Shown here in pieces: positions 1 through 7,085 of a DNA stretch of 64,000 bases (position 1 is the stretch's first letter; each line of letters starts with the position of its first letter). The translations under genes were made by a program, and so were the position numbers. The notes below the pieces were generated by a model. The model was not told the DNA's origin, did not search any database, and saw only the letters and a list, made by a program, of their open reading frames with translations. Source of the stretch: Aphodoplasma sp045541115 (lineage in GTDB: Bacteria > Bacillota > Clostridia > UBA1381 > UMGS1253); the NCBI GenBank assembly GCA_045541115.1, contig JAZQIM010000020.1:62001-126000 (forward strand), written 5' to 3'.

Positions 1-796
1 TTGCAATCGTTGTTTCTCCTGCATTAAACAATCCGCCTTTTGCACCATCAAGTTGTACTCTGCCTTCACGAAGAGCGCTTGATGAGTAAAGGCCTGTAAC
101 ATCGTTTGCTGAAACAATACCTTCTGCAGTATATGTGTCGTGCTTGTCAGAAAGAAGGTTTACACCGTCTACCTTTACATATGTAATCTGTTCGCCTGAT
201 GTAATCTTTTTGTTGTAATCAACCTTTAATGTGTTTGCACAAAGGATAGCAGCCTGACCGCGTGTCATCGGAACGGAAAAATCAATTGAAGTAATACCTT
301 TTAACATTCCGATTTCTCGAGCGATTGCCATATAGCCGGCCGGATAAGCACCGGTTGCCTCGGCCTGTACCTCATAGCCTGCTGCATAAACCATCATCTT
401 AACGGCTTCTGTACCTTTTACTTTGTCGTTTGGACCAAATTTTCCGTCGCCATAGCCTTTGATAGCGCCAATTCCTGCACCGAGTTCAATAGCCGGAGCA
501 AAAATGTTTTTCTTTGGAACGTCAGAAAACATTCCAACAGGAGAATAGCCTTCAGCGGCTGAATCAAGAGCAAGACTCTTCATTAAAATTTGAGCAAATT
601 CCGCTCTTGTGATATCATCGTTGGGTTTGAACTTTTTGCCGTCGCCCACCATGATATTTAGTGCGCAAAGCATAGATGCAGCTGATTCGTACTCGGTTCC
701 AATTACATCTTCAGGTACCGGAGCAGCGAAAGCTACTGTTTGAAGCAACATAATAGCCACTATAACTATTGATGCCATACGTTTAAACAATTTCAT
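1..796 (-). CDS. SLH-domain exported protein (3' part off the window)
   Basis: This is the N-terminal 265 codons of an exported S-layer-homology protein; the gene continues past position 1. Translation from the ATG at 796-794 gives a typical signal peptide (basic MKLFKR, a hydrophobic stretch, AFA-A at about residue 24). SLH-like repeats follow, recognisable by ITRAEFAQIL near residues 66-75, a second module with GYGDGKFGPND, and MTRGQAAILC in a third. SLH modules anchor proteins to secondary cell-wall polymer, so the product is probably bound to the cell surface. The start is supported by GAGGGAGG just upstream. No catalytic domain lies in the visible part, so what the protein displays is unknown. 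It is divergent from the gene at 1274. Confidence 0.85.
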   Translation of the reverse strand, partial: MKLFKRMASIVIVAIMLLQTVAFAAPVPEDVIGTEYESAASMLCALNIMVGDGKKFKPNDDITRAEFAQILMKSLALDSAAEGYSPVGMFSDVPKKNIFAPAIELGAGIGAIKGYGDGKFGPNDKVKGTEAVKMMVYAAGYEVQAEATGAYPAGYMAIAREIGMLKGITSIDFSVPMTRGQAAILCANTLKVDYNKKITSGEQITYVKVDGVNLLSDKHDTYTAEGIVSANDVTGLYSSSALREGRVQLDGAKGGLFNAGETTIA

Positions 797-830
797 TTGT
801 TTGCCTCCCTCTAAAATTATATATAAAATT

Positions 831-858
831 TTTATAATAAACCAAGCAGCATTGTAAA
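831..858 (-). promoter_or_regulatory. possible promoter of the SLH gene
   Basis: On the minus strand TTTACA (858-853) and TATAAA (836-831) are separated by 16 bp and lie about 35 bp upstream of the SLH start codon. The region is very AT-rich, so chance matches are likely. Confidence 0.35.
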
Positions 859-1227
859 AACAAAGAAGTCAAGTCTGCTGGAATTAAAAAGTGTTTTGCA
901 GCGAAATCTGCAAATTCATATAGATGTTTTTTGTTATAAAAAACAGAATCTATGTATAATACTTATGAAAAATGGCGACAAGATGACAAGTATACCAATT
1001 TAGCATAAATATTCATTTACATTATAACGCATTATTAAAAAATAATCAATACTAATTTTGCTATTTTTAATGAGGTAATAAATAAATTTTTTCATATATT
1101 AACAGTTTTATACAATATGTTGACTAGTAAATACAATTTATACATAATAAAGTATAAATACCCTATATTTTATACAGAATATATGAATTTCTTACATTTT
1201 CATTACAGCAATAATACTATATTTTAA
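859..1227. other. AT-rich intergenic stretch, nothing recognised
   Basis: About 370 bases between the divergent SLH and kinase genes. They are strongly AT-rich. I see no ORF with a ribosome binding site, no long inverted repeat and no RNA gene. It probably holds only upstream promoter sequence for the two flanking genes. Confidence 0.5.
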
Positions 1228-1256
1228 TTGACAAAACACGGTTTAAGAATTAGAAT
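1228..1256 (+). promoter_or_regulatory. promoter of the shikimate-kinase-like gene
   Basis: TTGACA (1228-1233) and TAGAAT (1251-1256) are separated by 17 bp, close to the SigA consensus. The predicted transcription start near 1263 lies only about 11 nt before the first possible ATG (1274). This favours a later in-frame ATG such as 1301. Confidence 0.65.
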
Positions 1257-1273
1257 ATAATATAGTTTATTAT

Positions 1274-1795
1274 ATGGATATGGAGATGAGAATAGCAGAA
1301 ATGAATAATATTATCTTGATAGGAATGCCCGGTGCAGGCAAATCAACGATAGGTGTGGTGCTTGCAAAAATATTACGCAAGGACTTTTGCGATACGGATT
1401 TATTAATCCAGAAGAGCACAGGGCGTGCATTGCAGGATATTATAGATAAAGACGGCGTGGAGGCATTTTTAGATATTGAAAAAGATATTGTTATGAATAT
1501 GTGTCAGCAAGATTGTGTAATTGCGACGGGAGGAAGCGTTGTATTGCGAGAAGATGCTGCAAACCGCCTTAAAAAGCTTGGGGCGGTTATATACCTTCGT
1601 GCAAGTTTTGATGCACTTGAGAAAAGAATACACAACATGGATACGCGCGGTATTGCTTTCAAAGGCGGGCAGACTCTTTTTGATATATACAAAGATCGTA
1701 CGCCGATTTATGAAAAATATGCAGACATAGTCGTTGATTGTGATAATTTGGACTGCAATAGTGTGTGCGAGAAAATAATTGAGAAACTAAATTAG
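1274..1795 (+). CDS. shikimate-kinase-like P-loop kinase
   Basis: A 173-residue protein of the shikimate kinase fold. Visible motifs are the Walker A loop GMPGAGKST (17-25), DTD (40-42, metal and substrate contact), a glycine motif ATGGS (84-88), the lid region around TRGIA (124-128) and RTPIYEKYADI (142-152), which carries the conserved Arg before the C-terminal helix. Two canonical shikimate-binding features are changed. The usual FR is FL (65-66), and the usual GGG is GGS (86-88). It may therefore belong to a clostridial side branch whose substrate is not certainly shikimate. In-frame ATGs exist at 1274, 1280, 1286 and 1301. The family start MNNIILIG is at 1301, with GGAG at 1282-1285 slightly far upstream. 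The gene stands alone. Confidence 0.8.
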   Translation: MDMEMRIAEMNNIILIGMPGAGKSTIGVVLAKILRKDFCDTDLLIQKSTGRALQDIIDKDGVEAFLDIEKDIVMNMCQQDCVIATGGSVVLREDAANRLKKLGAVIYLRASFDALEKRIHNMDTRGIAFKGGQTLFDIYKDRTPIYEKYADIVVDCDNLDCNSVCEKIIEKLN

Positions 1796-1868
1796 CAATT
1801 TGTTTGGAAGAAAAACTTGTGCATGTAAAACAACTGTAACAATTCTTTAATGAAAACGAAAAAAATCC

Positions 1869-1897
1869 TTGACTTTTTATGCATTTTGTGCTAAAAT
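1869..1897 (+). promoter_or_regulatory. veg promoter
   Basis: TTGACT (1869-1874) and TAAAAT (1892-1897) with a 17-bp spacer predict a transcript beginning near 1904. That is just 3 nt from the ATG at 1907 and about 24 nt before the GTG at 1928, so it supports the GTG as the start of veg. Confidence 0.6.
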
Positions 1898-1927
1898 TGC
1901 TTTATAATGATTGTAGGGGTGAAACTC

Positions 1928-2191
1928 GTGATTGAAAGAAGTGACCTTGCACAGGTTAAAAAAAGCCTGCAGAACAATATCGGCAGGAAGGTTCGCCTGA
2001 CATCAAAGAAGGGACGTAAATCTGCGGTAGTGCGCCGTGGAGTAATTGAAAACATCTACCCAAGCATTTTTACAGTAAGACTTGACCGCATAAATGAAGA
2101 AGACACGGAAAGCAGATGTGTATCGTTTAGCTATACGGATGTACTTACAAAGACAGTTGAAATCGCGATGTATAAAAATTCGCAGAAATAA
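1928..2191 (+). CDS. veg: Veg family protein (biofilm-stimulating small protein)
   Basis: An 87-residue protein matching the Veg family (DUF1021), a small beta-rich protein whose Bacillus homologue is very strongly expressed and promotes biofilm formation by relieving SinR repression. The family pattern is clear: a short N-terminal helix, NNIGRKVRLTSKKGRK, the turn YPSIFTVRL and the C-terminal SYTDVLTKTVE. I chose the GTG at 1928 because AGGGGTG lies six bases upstream and the promoter places the transcript start after 1900. An ATG at 1907 would leave almost no leader. It is monocistronic and ends at a strong intrinsic terminator. Its biochemical role outside Bacillus is not established. Confidence 0.85.
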   Translation: MIERSDLAQVKKSLQNNIGRKVRLTSKKGRKSAVVRRGVIENIYPSIFTVRLDRINEEDTESRCVSFSYTDVLTKTVEIAMYKNSQK

Positions 2192-2212
2192 TTTAAAGGT
2201 AGAAGTATCAGT

Positions 2213-2241
2213 AAAAACGGTTGTCATACAGCCGTTTTTTT
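2213..2241 (+). terminator. intrinsic terminator after veg
   Basis: An 11-bp stem with one G-T pair (AAAAACGGTTG / CAGCCGTTTTT), loop TCATA, followed by a run of T. It lies between veg and rarA. Confidence 0.85.
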
Positions 2242-2266
2242 ACATTATGAAAAAGAGGTGATATAA

Positions 2267-3541
2267 ATGCAGCTTCCGTTAGCAGATATGGTTCGTCCAA
2301 AAACACTTGACGATGTTGTAGGACAGCGTCATATTCTCGGAGAGGGAAAGGTGCTTTATAACCTTATACAAAAAAAGAATATTCCAAATATGATATTTTA
2401 CGGACCGAGCGGTACAGGCAAGACAACAGTCGCAAACATTATCGCAAATTCAACTGGCAAGCGATTGTATAAGCTTAATGCAACGACGGCATCTGTAAGC
2501 GATATACGTGCAATTGTAAGCGAACTCGATACGCTATTTAATTCGCAGGGCGCTCTTTTATATCTCGATGAGATACAAAACTTTAATAAAAAGCAACAGC
2601 AATCCTTATTGGAGTTTATAGAGAACGGACGGCTTACATTGATTGCCTCGACAACGGAAAATCCGTATTTTTATATTTATAATGCTATTTTGTCACGCTC
2701 AAATGTATTTGAATTTAAGCCCGTAGAGGCAAATGACATAAAAAATGCGCTTATAAGAGCGACAGATATCCTTAAAGAAAGCATGGGAAATATCGAGATA
2801 AGCTATGACGAGCAAGTGCTTGATTTTATAGCAAATATCAGTGGCGGAGATGTGAGAAAAGCATTAAATACGCTTGAAGTATGTGTGATGTCATCTTCTC
2901 CTGACAAAAAAGGTAATATATCCTTGACACTTACGTGCGCCGAAGAAGCTGCACAGAAAAAGGCGATGAGATATGACCGTGATGGTGACAGCCATTACGA
3001 TATTTTGAGTGCATTTCAAAAGTCAATTCGCGGCTCCGATGCAGATGCGGCGATTCATTACCTTGCAAGATTACTTAGTGCGGGCGACCTTATTTCAGCG
3101 TGCCGTCGCCTTTTGGTAATTGCATCTGAAGACGTTGGCATGGCATATCCGCAGGCGGTGTCAATAACAAAATCATGCGTTGACTGCGCTATGCAACTCG
3201 GACTTCCCGAGGCAAGAATCCCACTTGCGCAGGCGGCTATACTTCTTGCTACGGCGCCGAAGTCAAATTCCGCGATATGTGCTATTGACGCGGCTATGTA
3301 TGATGTTGAAAACATGGATACGGGAAATATCCCGAACTCTCTTCGTGACTCGCATTATGCCGGAGCGGCAAAGCTTGGACATGGGCAGGGATATATGTAT
3401 GCACATAATTATGAAAATAATTATGTGAGCCAGCAGTATCTTCCTGATAATATTAAAGGTACGGTGTATTATAAGGCGGGCAATAATAAAAATGAGATAT
3501 CAATTGCTTCGTACTGGGAGAAAATAAAGAAAACGAAATGA
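2267..3541 (+). CDS. rarA: replication-associated recombination protein A (RarA/MgsA, AAA+ ATPase)
   Basis: A 424-residue AAA+ ATPase of the RarA/WRNIP1 family, related to clamp-loader subunits and acting at stalled replication forks. The N-terminus carries the family start PLADMVRPKTLDDVVGQ. Walker A is GPSGTGKTT (46-54), Walker B is LLYLDEIQ, and sensor 1 is in ASTTENPYF. The second half, with ISGGDVRKALNTLE and a lid plus tetramerisation region (RLLSAGDLISACRRLLVIASEDVGMAYP), is typical. The length is normal for the family. The start has GAGGTG 7 nt upstream. The gene is alone between two terminators. It abuts the island because the right neighbour, lysS, has been separated from its original terminator. 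Confidence 0.95.
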   Translation: MQLPLADMVRPKTLDDVVGQRHILGEGKVLYNLIQKKNIPNMIFYGPSGTGKTTVANIIANSTGKRLYKLNATTASVSDIRAIVSELDTLFNSQGALLYLDEIQNFNKKQQQSLLEFIENGRLTLIASTTENPYFYIYNAILSRSNVFEFKPVEANDIKNALIRATDILKESMGNIEISYDEQVLDFIANISGGDVRKALNTLEVCVMSSSPDKKGNISLTLTCAEEAAQKKAMRYDRDGDSHYDILSAFQKSIRGSDADAAIHYLARLLSAGDLISACRRLLVIASEDVGMAYPQAVSITKSCVDCAMQLGLPEARIPLAQAAILLATAPKSNSAICAIDAAMYDVENMDTGNIPNSLRDSHYAGAAKLGHGQGYMYAHNYENNYVSQQYLPDNIKGTVYYKAGNNKNEISIASYWEKIKKTK

Positions 3542-3548
3542 TAAATAG

Positions 3549-3577
3549 AAGGCTGTAGCAAACGCTACAGCCTTTTT
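3549..3577. terminator. bidirectional terminator after rarA
   Basis: An 11-bp perfect stem AAGGCTGTAGC / GCTACAGCCTT with loop AAAC and a T run. It is symmetrical enough to act on both strands. It probably once also ended lysS transcription coming from the right, before the island separated them. Confidence 0.85.
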
Positions 3578-3581
3578 GGTT

Positions 3582-3611
3582 TTATTTATCAAGTGGCTTC
3601 ATTGTGGGGAA
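3582..3611. repeat. attL: displaced copy of the lysS 3' end
   Basis: Read on the minus strand this sequence encodes LFPTMKPLDK followed by TAA, the same ten residues and stop as the true lysS end at 18185. It differs from attR only at three bases, all silent third-codon positions. The longest identical block is GGCTTCATTGT, a candidate crossover core. Confidence 0.8.
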
Positions 3612-3731
3612 AAGTGTCTTTCAACAATGCAACCTTTTACAAAAACACTTACAAACCCCGTAGTTAAGCCACTTTTGGCACTTTTAAGATTTTGTATCTT
3701 TTTAAAATTGTTTGTTTAAATCAGGAATTTT

Positions 3732-3752
3732 GGCGTAGTAATTGGCGTAGTG
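3732..3752 (+). repeat. left-end GGCGTAGT repeats (candidate integrase arm sites)
   Basis: Two direct copies, GGCGTAGTA at 3732-3740 and GGCGTAGTG at 3744-3752, lie directly downstream of the integrase stop codon. Related copies occur at the right end (18104-18131), and an inverted copy lies upstream of int (5077-5085, AACTACGCC). Tn916 integrase binds comparable terminal direct repeats with its N-terminal domain, so these are candidate arm-type sites. Confidence 0.6.
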
Positions 3753-3754
3753 TG

Positions 3755-5008
3755 TTACAAATCTATACTTCCGAAATAGTCTGTCAGGGAATTAAATTCT
3801 CTCCGTTTTAAGTCCTTGGTAACATCTGTATAAATATCCATTGTAGTAGATATATCCTTATGACCTAAAACATCCTGAATAACCTTTATATTCACGCCTG
3901 CCTCACACAGCCTTGTCGTAAAGGTGTGCCTGAGCGAATGACAGCTAAAGGGCGGAAGTAAAACAGGATTTGCCTTACCCTTCAATAGCTGTTTGTCATT
4001 GCAGTCACGAATAATACGGCGGATAGCCTTGTTTAAGGTTCCCTGATGCTGCACATCTCCGAAACGGTTAATGAATATAAAATCAGTAAAGCAATCAATA
4101 CTTGCCTTGCAGGTCAATCCCACATCCTCCTGATATTCACGCTCCATTAAAAACGCTTCTTTTACAAAATCAAGCATGGGTATTTTTCGCTCACCGGCTT
4201 TTGTTTTTGGTGTGTTTATCACAAAACTGCAGCCATTACCGTCATAGCGGTTGTAATAAACAAGGGTGTGGTTCACATCTATGATGCCCTCATCAAGGTC
4301 AATATCACACCAGCGAAGCCCAACGGTTTCTCCGACTCTCATACCCGTTCCGAGCATTACCGCAAATACCGGATACCAATGTCTGTACCTTGCTGTGCCT
4401 TTCAGGTAATCTATAAACAGCTTCTGCTCGTCAACAGTTAAAGCCTTTTTCTTCTCCTGCTCGAAATTGTGTGCCTGCTTCAATTCCTTCAGCATTCTCT
4501 CTGTGGGATTAAATCGTATGTAATTATCGTCCATCGCCATATCAAATACCTGATGTAAAATATTATGTATCGTGTCAATGGTTGATACTTTTAAGATCTT
4601 TTCATCACAGAGATTGTTGTAAAAACGCTTGACATCGGATTTTTTAACAGAAACAACACGTATTTTGCCAAAGGTCGGTCTGACAAACATATTATACATA
4701 TATTTGTAGTTTTGCAGAGTATTATCCTTCAGCCCTCTTTTCAGGTCGCACCACAGGTCAAACAAATCGTTTACTGTGGTTGACATTATATCCATACGGA
4801 TACCGTCAGCAATATCAAGTTTAATTTGCTCTTCTTTACGCCGAAGTTCCTCAAGGGTTCCGGCATAAACCTCGTGTCGTTGACCGTATCTTGATGTCCA
4901 ACGATAGCTGTAAACTCCATCTGGACGCTGATATTCGCCCTTTTTAAGAGTTATTCTGTTTTTATCCAATCGTCTGCCTTTTTTACCTTTTTTCGTCGTG
5001 TCAGACAT
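3755..5008 (-). CDS. int: tyrosine recombinase, Tn916-type integrase
   Basis: A 417-residue site-specific integrase. The N-terminal 60 residues form the AP2-like arm-binding domain (SYRWTSRYGQRHEVYAG). Next come a SAM-like core-binding domain (about 70-165) and a C-terminal catalytic domain. Catalytic residues are visible: Arg in GTGMRVGE (about 223), HSLR (357-360), His in GHKD (383) and the nucleophile Tyr in TMDIYTDV (393). I start at 5008 because AAGGAG sits 10 nt upstream; the longer in-frame reading from 5038 has no such signal. A palindrome (5022-5044) overlaps the ribosome binding site. It lies beside attL, as expected for the enzyme that inserted the island. Confidence 0.95.
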   Translation of the reverse strand: MSDTTKKGKKGRRLDKNRITLKKGEYQRPDGVYSYRWTSRYGQRHEVYAGTLEELRRKEEQIKLDIADGIRMDIMSTTVNDLFDLWCDLKRGLKDNTLQNYKYMYNMFVRPTFGKIRVVSVKKSDVKRFYNNLCDEKILKVSTIDTIHNILHQVFDMAMDDNYIRFNPTERMLKELKQAHNFEQEKKKALTVDEQKLFIDYLKGTARYRHWYPVFAVMLGTGMRVGETVGLRWCDIDLDEGIIDVNHTLVYYNRYDGNGCSFVINTPKTKAGERKIPMLDFVKEAFLMEREYQEDVGLTCKASIDCFTDFIFINRFGDVQHQGTLNKAIRRIIRDCNDKQLLKGKANPVLLPPFSCHSLRHTFTTRLCEAGVNIKVIQDVLGHKDISTTMDIYTDVTKDLKRREFNSLTDYFGSIDL

Positions 5009-5021
5009 ATAAATCAGCTCC

Positions 5022-5044
5022 TTTTCAATGTTTTGCATTGAAAA
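5022..5044. promoter_or_regulatory. inverted repeat overlapping the int ribosome binding site
   Basis: A perfect 9-bp inverted repeat TTTTCAATG / CATTGAAAA with a 5-base centre (TTTTG). As RNA it would form a hairpin whose 3' arm runs into the AAGGAG of int. As DNA it could be an operator. Either would limit integrase production. Confidence 0.45.
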
Positions 5045-5126
5045 AGCAACTAATCTTATGTATTAAATTGTATCACAACTACGCCAATTACGCAAGCATT
5101 TTCAATGCACCTTAAATGCCTGCCGT

Positions 5127-5324
5127 TTATACGGAAAAGCATTTTTCGATGTACTCATCAAACTTTCTTCTTTTGATAAGTCGCTTCGCACCTACCCAAA
5201 GGACAAATTCACAATCATCATTGTCTGTTAGCATGCGAAGTCTGTTAATGCCTATACCGGAGTAGGCTGCAGCCTCATCCAGTGTCAGATTGCTCTTTTC
5301 CCAAATCGGCACTTCTTTTTTCAT
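5127..5324 (-). CDS. xis: excisionase (Tn916 Xis-like)
   Basis: A 65-residue basic protein closely resembling Tn916 Xis, a MerR-like winged-helix DNA bender that steers the integrase toward excision. It begins MKKEVPIWEKSNLTLDEAAA, continues through a second helix (IGINRLRMLTD), and has a strand ending in KRLIKRRKFDEYI. The start at 5324 is fixed by AAAGGAGG upstream; an in-frame extension to 5393 runs back through the terminator hairpin and has no ribosome binding site. It is read toward int with about 115 bp between them. The order xis-int at one end of the element matches the Tn916 family. Confidence 0.9.
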   Translation of the reverse strand: MKKEVPIWEKSNLTLDEAAAYSGIGINRLRMLTDNDDCEFVLWVGAKRLIKRRKFDEYIEKCFSV

Positions 5325-5343
5325 AATGGTTTCCTCCTTTCCT

Positions 5344-5379
5344 AAAAAACAAAGTGAGCTTCGACGGTGAAGCCCACTT
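5344..5379 (-). terminator. terminator/attenuator in the xis leader
   Basis: On the minus strand AAGTGGGCTTC pairs with GAAGCTCACTT (11 bp, one G-T pair) around a 6-nt loop, followed by TG and six T. It sits immediately before the AAAGGAGG of xis. It can end transcripts from the upstream gene (5459-6052) or control read-through into xis. Confidence 0.7.
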
Positions 5380-5458
5380 TTGACTGATACCATTATAACA
5401 CATTCATAATCCTATGTCATCGGCAAAACTGTGCCAATTTTGTGCCAATTTTCTGCCA

Positions 5459-6052
5459 TCAGTTCAGGGCATTAATTTTGTATCTTTCCTGTGCCTCAAA
5501 AAGCAGCTTTCTTGCTCTGTTAAACATTGCAGAATCAACGGCGGGAATATCCCAATAGCAGAAGTCTTTAGTTGTTAACTGCTCCACATCAAAGTTCGGA
5601 TCAACGGACTTATATATAAGAATGTATGCCTCTTTCTTCGCCTCGTTGTAATCATACCCATTTTCAACTGCGATGATTAAATCTGCAATTATTACCCGAA
5701 CCTGTTTTTCAAGTTCAACATAATAGTCAGGGCGCAGGTACATATCTCTATACTGAAATATTGCATTGTTCGCAATCGAAGTGAGTATGCCATAACCGTA
5801 ACCGTCGGTATTTCCTTTGACTACCTCGTTAAAAATAATCCTATTACACTCGCTTTTTGCATCGGCATATCCCAGACCGAGTTGGGATACTTCATCAAGA
5901 ACCCCACTTATTAGTTTCTCGGTCAGTATGACAGCATCTTCGGTCACTTTTTCCGGGAGTGACTCTCTGGGGACATCCGCAGCGTAAGCAGGTGCAGTTA
6001 GTAATGATATAATTGTCAGTATGAGCCAAATGCTTTTTGTTATTCTTTTCAT
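5459..6052 (-). CDS. exported protein of unknown function
   Basis: I do not recognise this 197-residue protein. It has a clear signal peptide (MKRITKSIWLILTIISLLTA, cleavage near AYA-A). A predominantly helical, acidic body follows, with the loose internal similarity LGLGYADAKSECNRIIF and NGYDYNEAKKEAYILIY, which suggests two related helical units. There are two cysteines in the mature part. The start at 6052 has GGAGGG 7 nt upstream; a longer start at 6067 would put that site inside the gene. It is divergent from the repressor at 6219 and read toward xis and int. Exported cargo of this kind is uncommon in small integrative elements. Confidence 0.7.
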   Translation of the reverse strand: MKRITKSIWLILTIISLLTAPAYAADVPRESLPEKVTEDAVILTEKLISGVLDEVSQLGLGYADAKSECNRIIFNEVVKGNTDGYGYGILTSIANNAIFQYRDMYLRPDYYVELEKQVRVIIADLIIAVENGYDYNEAKKEAYILIYKSVDPNFDVEQLTTKDFCYWDIPAVDSAMFNRARKLLFEAQERYKINALN

Positions 6053-6157
6053 TATGAAACCCTCCATTTCTGTTTATATAATTACACAGAAAAACGAGTA
6101 ATTTTACAACCGAAAAGGAATAAATTATGATTTTCGGCAACAATTATTCCTCAAATA

Positions 6158-6186
6158 TTGATTTTTTGATAAAAAAACTGTATAAT
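6158..6186 (+). promoter_or_regulatory. promoter of the island repressor
   Basis: TTGATT (6158-6163) and TATAAT (6181-6186) with a 17-bp spacer. The transcript would start near 6193, about 26 nt before the ATG at 6219. Confidence 0.65.
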
Positions 6187-6218
6187 TTTATTAACAAAAT
6201 TATCAGGATGTGATTATT

Positions 6219-6815
6219 ATGGCAAGAAAATATAAAGAAGCGAGAAAAATGAGTGGATTAAAGGTTATAGAGGCAGCAAAGCTACTTGGGGTATCTCAGC
6301 CCACACTGAGCGCATGGGAGAACGAAAGGAAGGCTCCCGGTATAGAAAAGCTTGAAGCAATGGCGGATTTGTATAAGGTAACAACCGATTTTTTGCTCGG
6401 CAGAGGATTTTTAACTATTGAAAATGATAAACCCATATCCAAAAGCAACCTGAAGGTTATGCACGGTCAGCCTGTATGGTCTAAGGAATATGGTTGGTTA
6501 ATGATAGACGCAATTAATGAAAAGCTCATTCTGAGTATGGAAGAAAGTATATCATTTGATAAAGCACCGACATTATATTGTAAATCACCATTGTTCTCAG
6601 AGGCACTCACACCATACTCAAATCCGATTGAACGCTCAAAGCTAAATCAGTATGACAGAGTATGGGTTGAACCAATCTCAAGTGACGAACAGCTACGGCA
6701 GGAATTGCGTGGATGGTATAGCACAAAAGAACGATGGGTTGAAAATGAATATGGGAACAAATTCTACTATGATTGCTATGGCGCAAAATGGCTTGCCTTT
6801 GAAGGAATTATATAA
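6219..6815 (+). CDS. XRE-family transcriptional repressor
   Basis: A 198-residue protein with an N-terminal HTH_3 domain (about residues 3-58; GLKVIEAAKLLGVSQPTLSA and WENERKAPGIEKLEAMADLY). The C-terminal part is unlike S24 peptidases. It has no visible Ser-Lys pair and is rich in Trp and Tyr (YGWLMIDAINEKLI, GAKWLAFEGII), perhaps a dimerisation or ligand-sensing domain. The start at 6219 has AGGA about 10 nt upstream; a GTG at 6210 is also in frame. The gene is divergent from the exported-protein/xis/int group and directly precedes the two tandem structured units. It is the likely regulator keeping the island silent. Confidence 0.8.
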   Translation: MARKYKEARKMSGLKVIEAAKLLGVSQPTLSAWENERKAPGIEKLEAMADLYKVTTDFLLGRGFLTIENDKPISKSNLKVMHGQPVWSKEYGWLMIDAINEKLILSMEESISFDKAPTLYCKSPLFSEALTPYSNPIERSKLNQYDRVWVEPISSDEQLRQELRGWYSTKERWVENEYGNKFYYDCYGAKWLAFEGII

Positions 6816-6819
6816 TTGA

Positions 6820-7030
6820 TGACTGCCCTAATGACTGCCCGGGGGCGATGACTGCCGGGGTGCATGTTATAGCACGAATGATATTAAGATTGCGTTACCG
6901 TAAACACTCTCTTTAACGCAATACTAATACATGGATTGTGATAAAAGCCTTATATAATGCGAGATTTAAAGCATCATAACAACTGTATTTTTGCCTCCTA
7001 AAAATTGAAGCATTTTTACAGTTGCTTTTT
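6820..7030 (+). ncRNA. tandem structured unit A (candidate noncoding RNA or cis-element)
   Basis: This stretch has no credible ORF and shares a four-part plan with unit B (7086-7290). (1) Three TGACTGCC repeats (6820, 6832, 6849). (2) A hairpin at 6890-6921, TTGCGTTA / TAACGCAA, with loop core CGTAAA..CTCTCTT. (3) A conserved box AAAAGCCTTATATAATGC at 6943-6960. (4) A long hairpin CAACTGTA / TACAGTTG followed by CTTTTT (6980-7030). The box contains TATAAT but I see no good -35, so it could be an activator-dependent promoter. No known RNA family comes to mind. Confidence 0.45.
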
Positions 7031-7085
7031 AACAGAAAAACATATTGATGTGTTGTTGAATTTGATAAAGTTATCGTACAATTGT

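Noticed and set aside
1907..1930. ATG at 1907 as the start of veg
   Set aside because: It overlaps the predicted transcription start and has no ribosome binding site; GTG 1928 has AGGGGTG six bases ahead.
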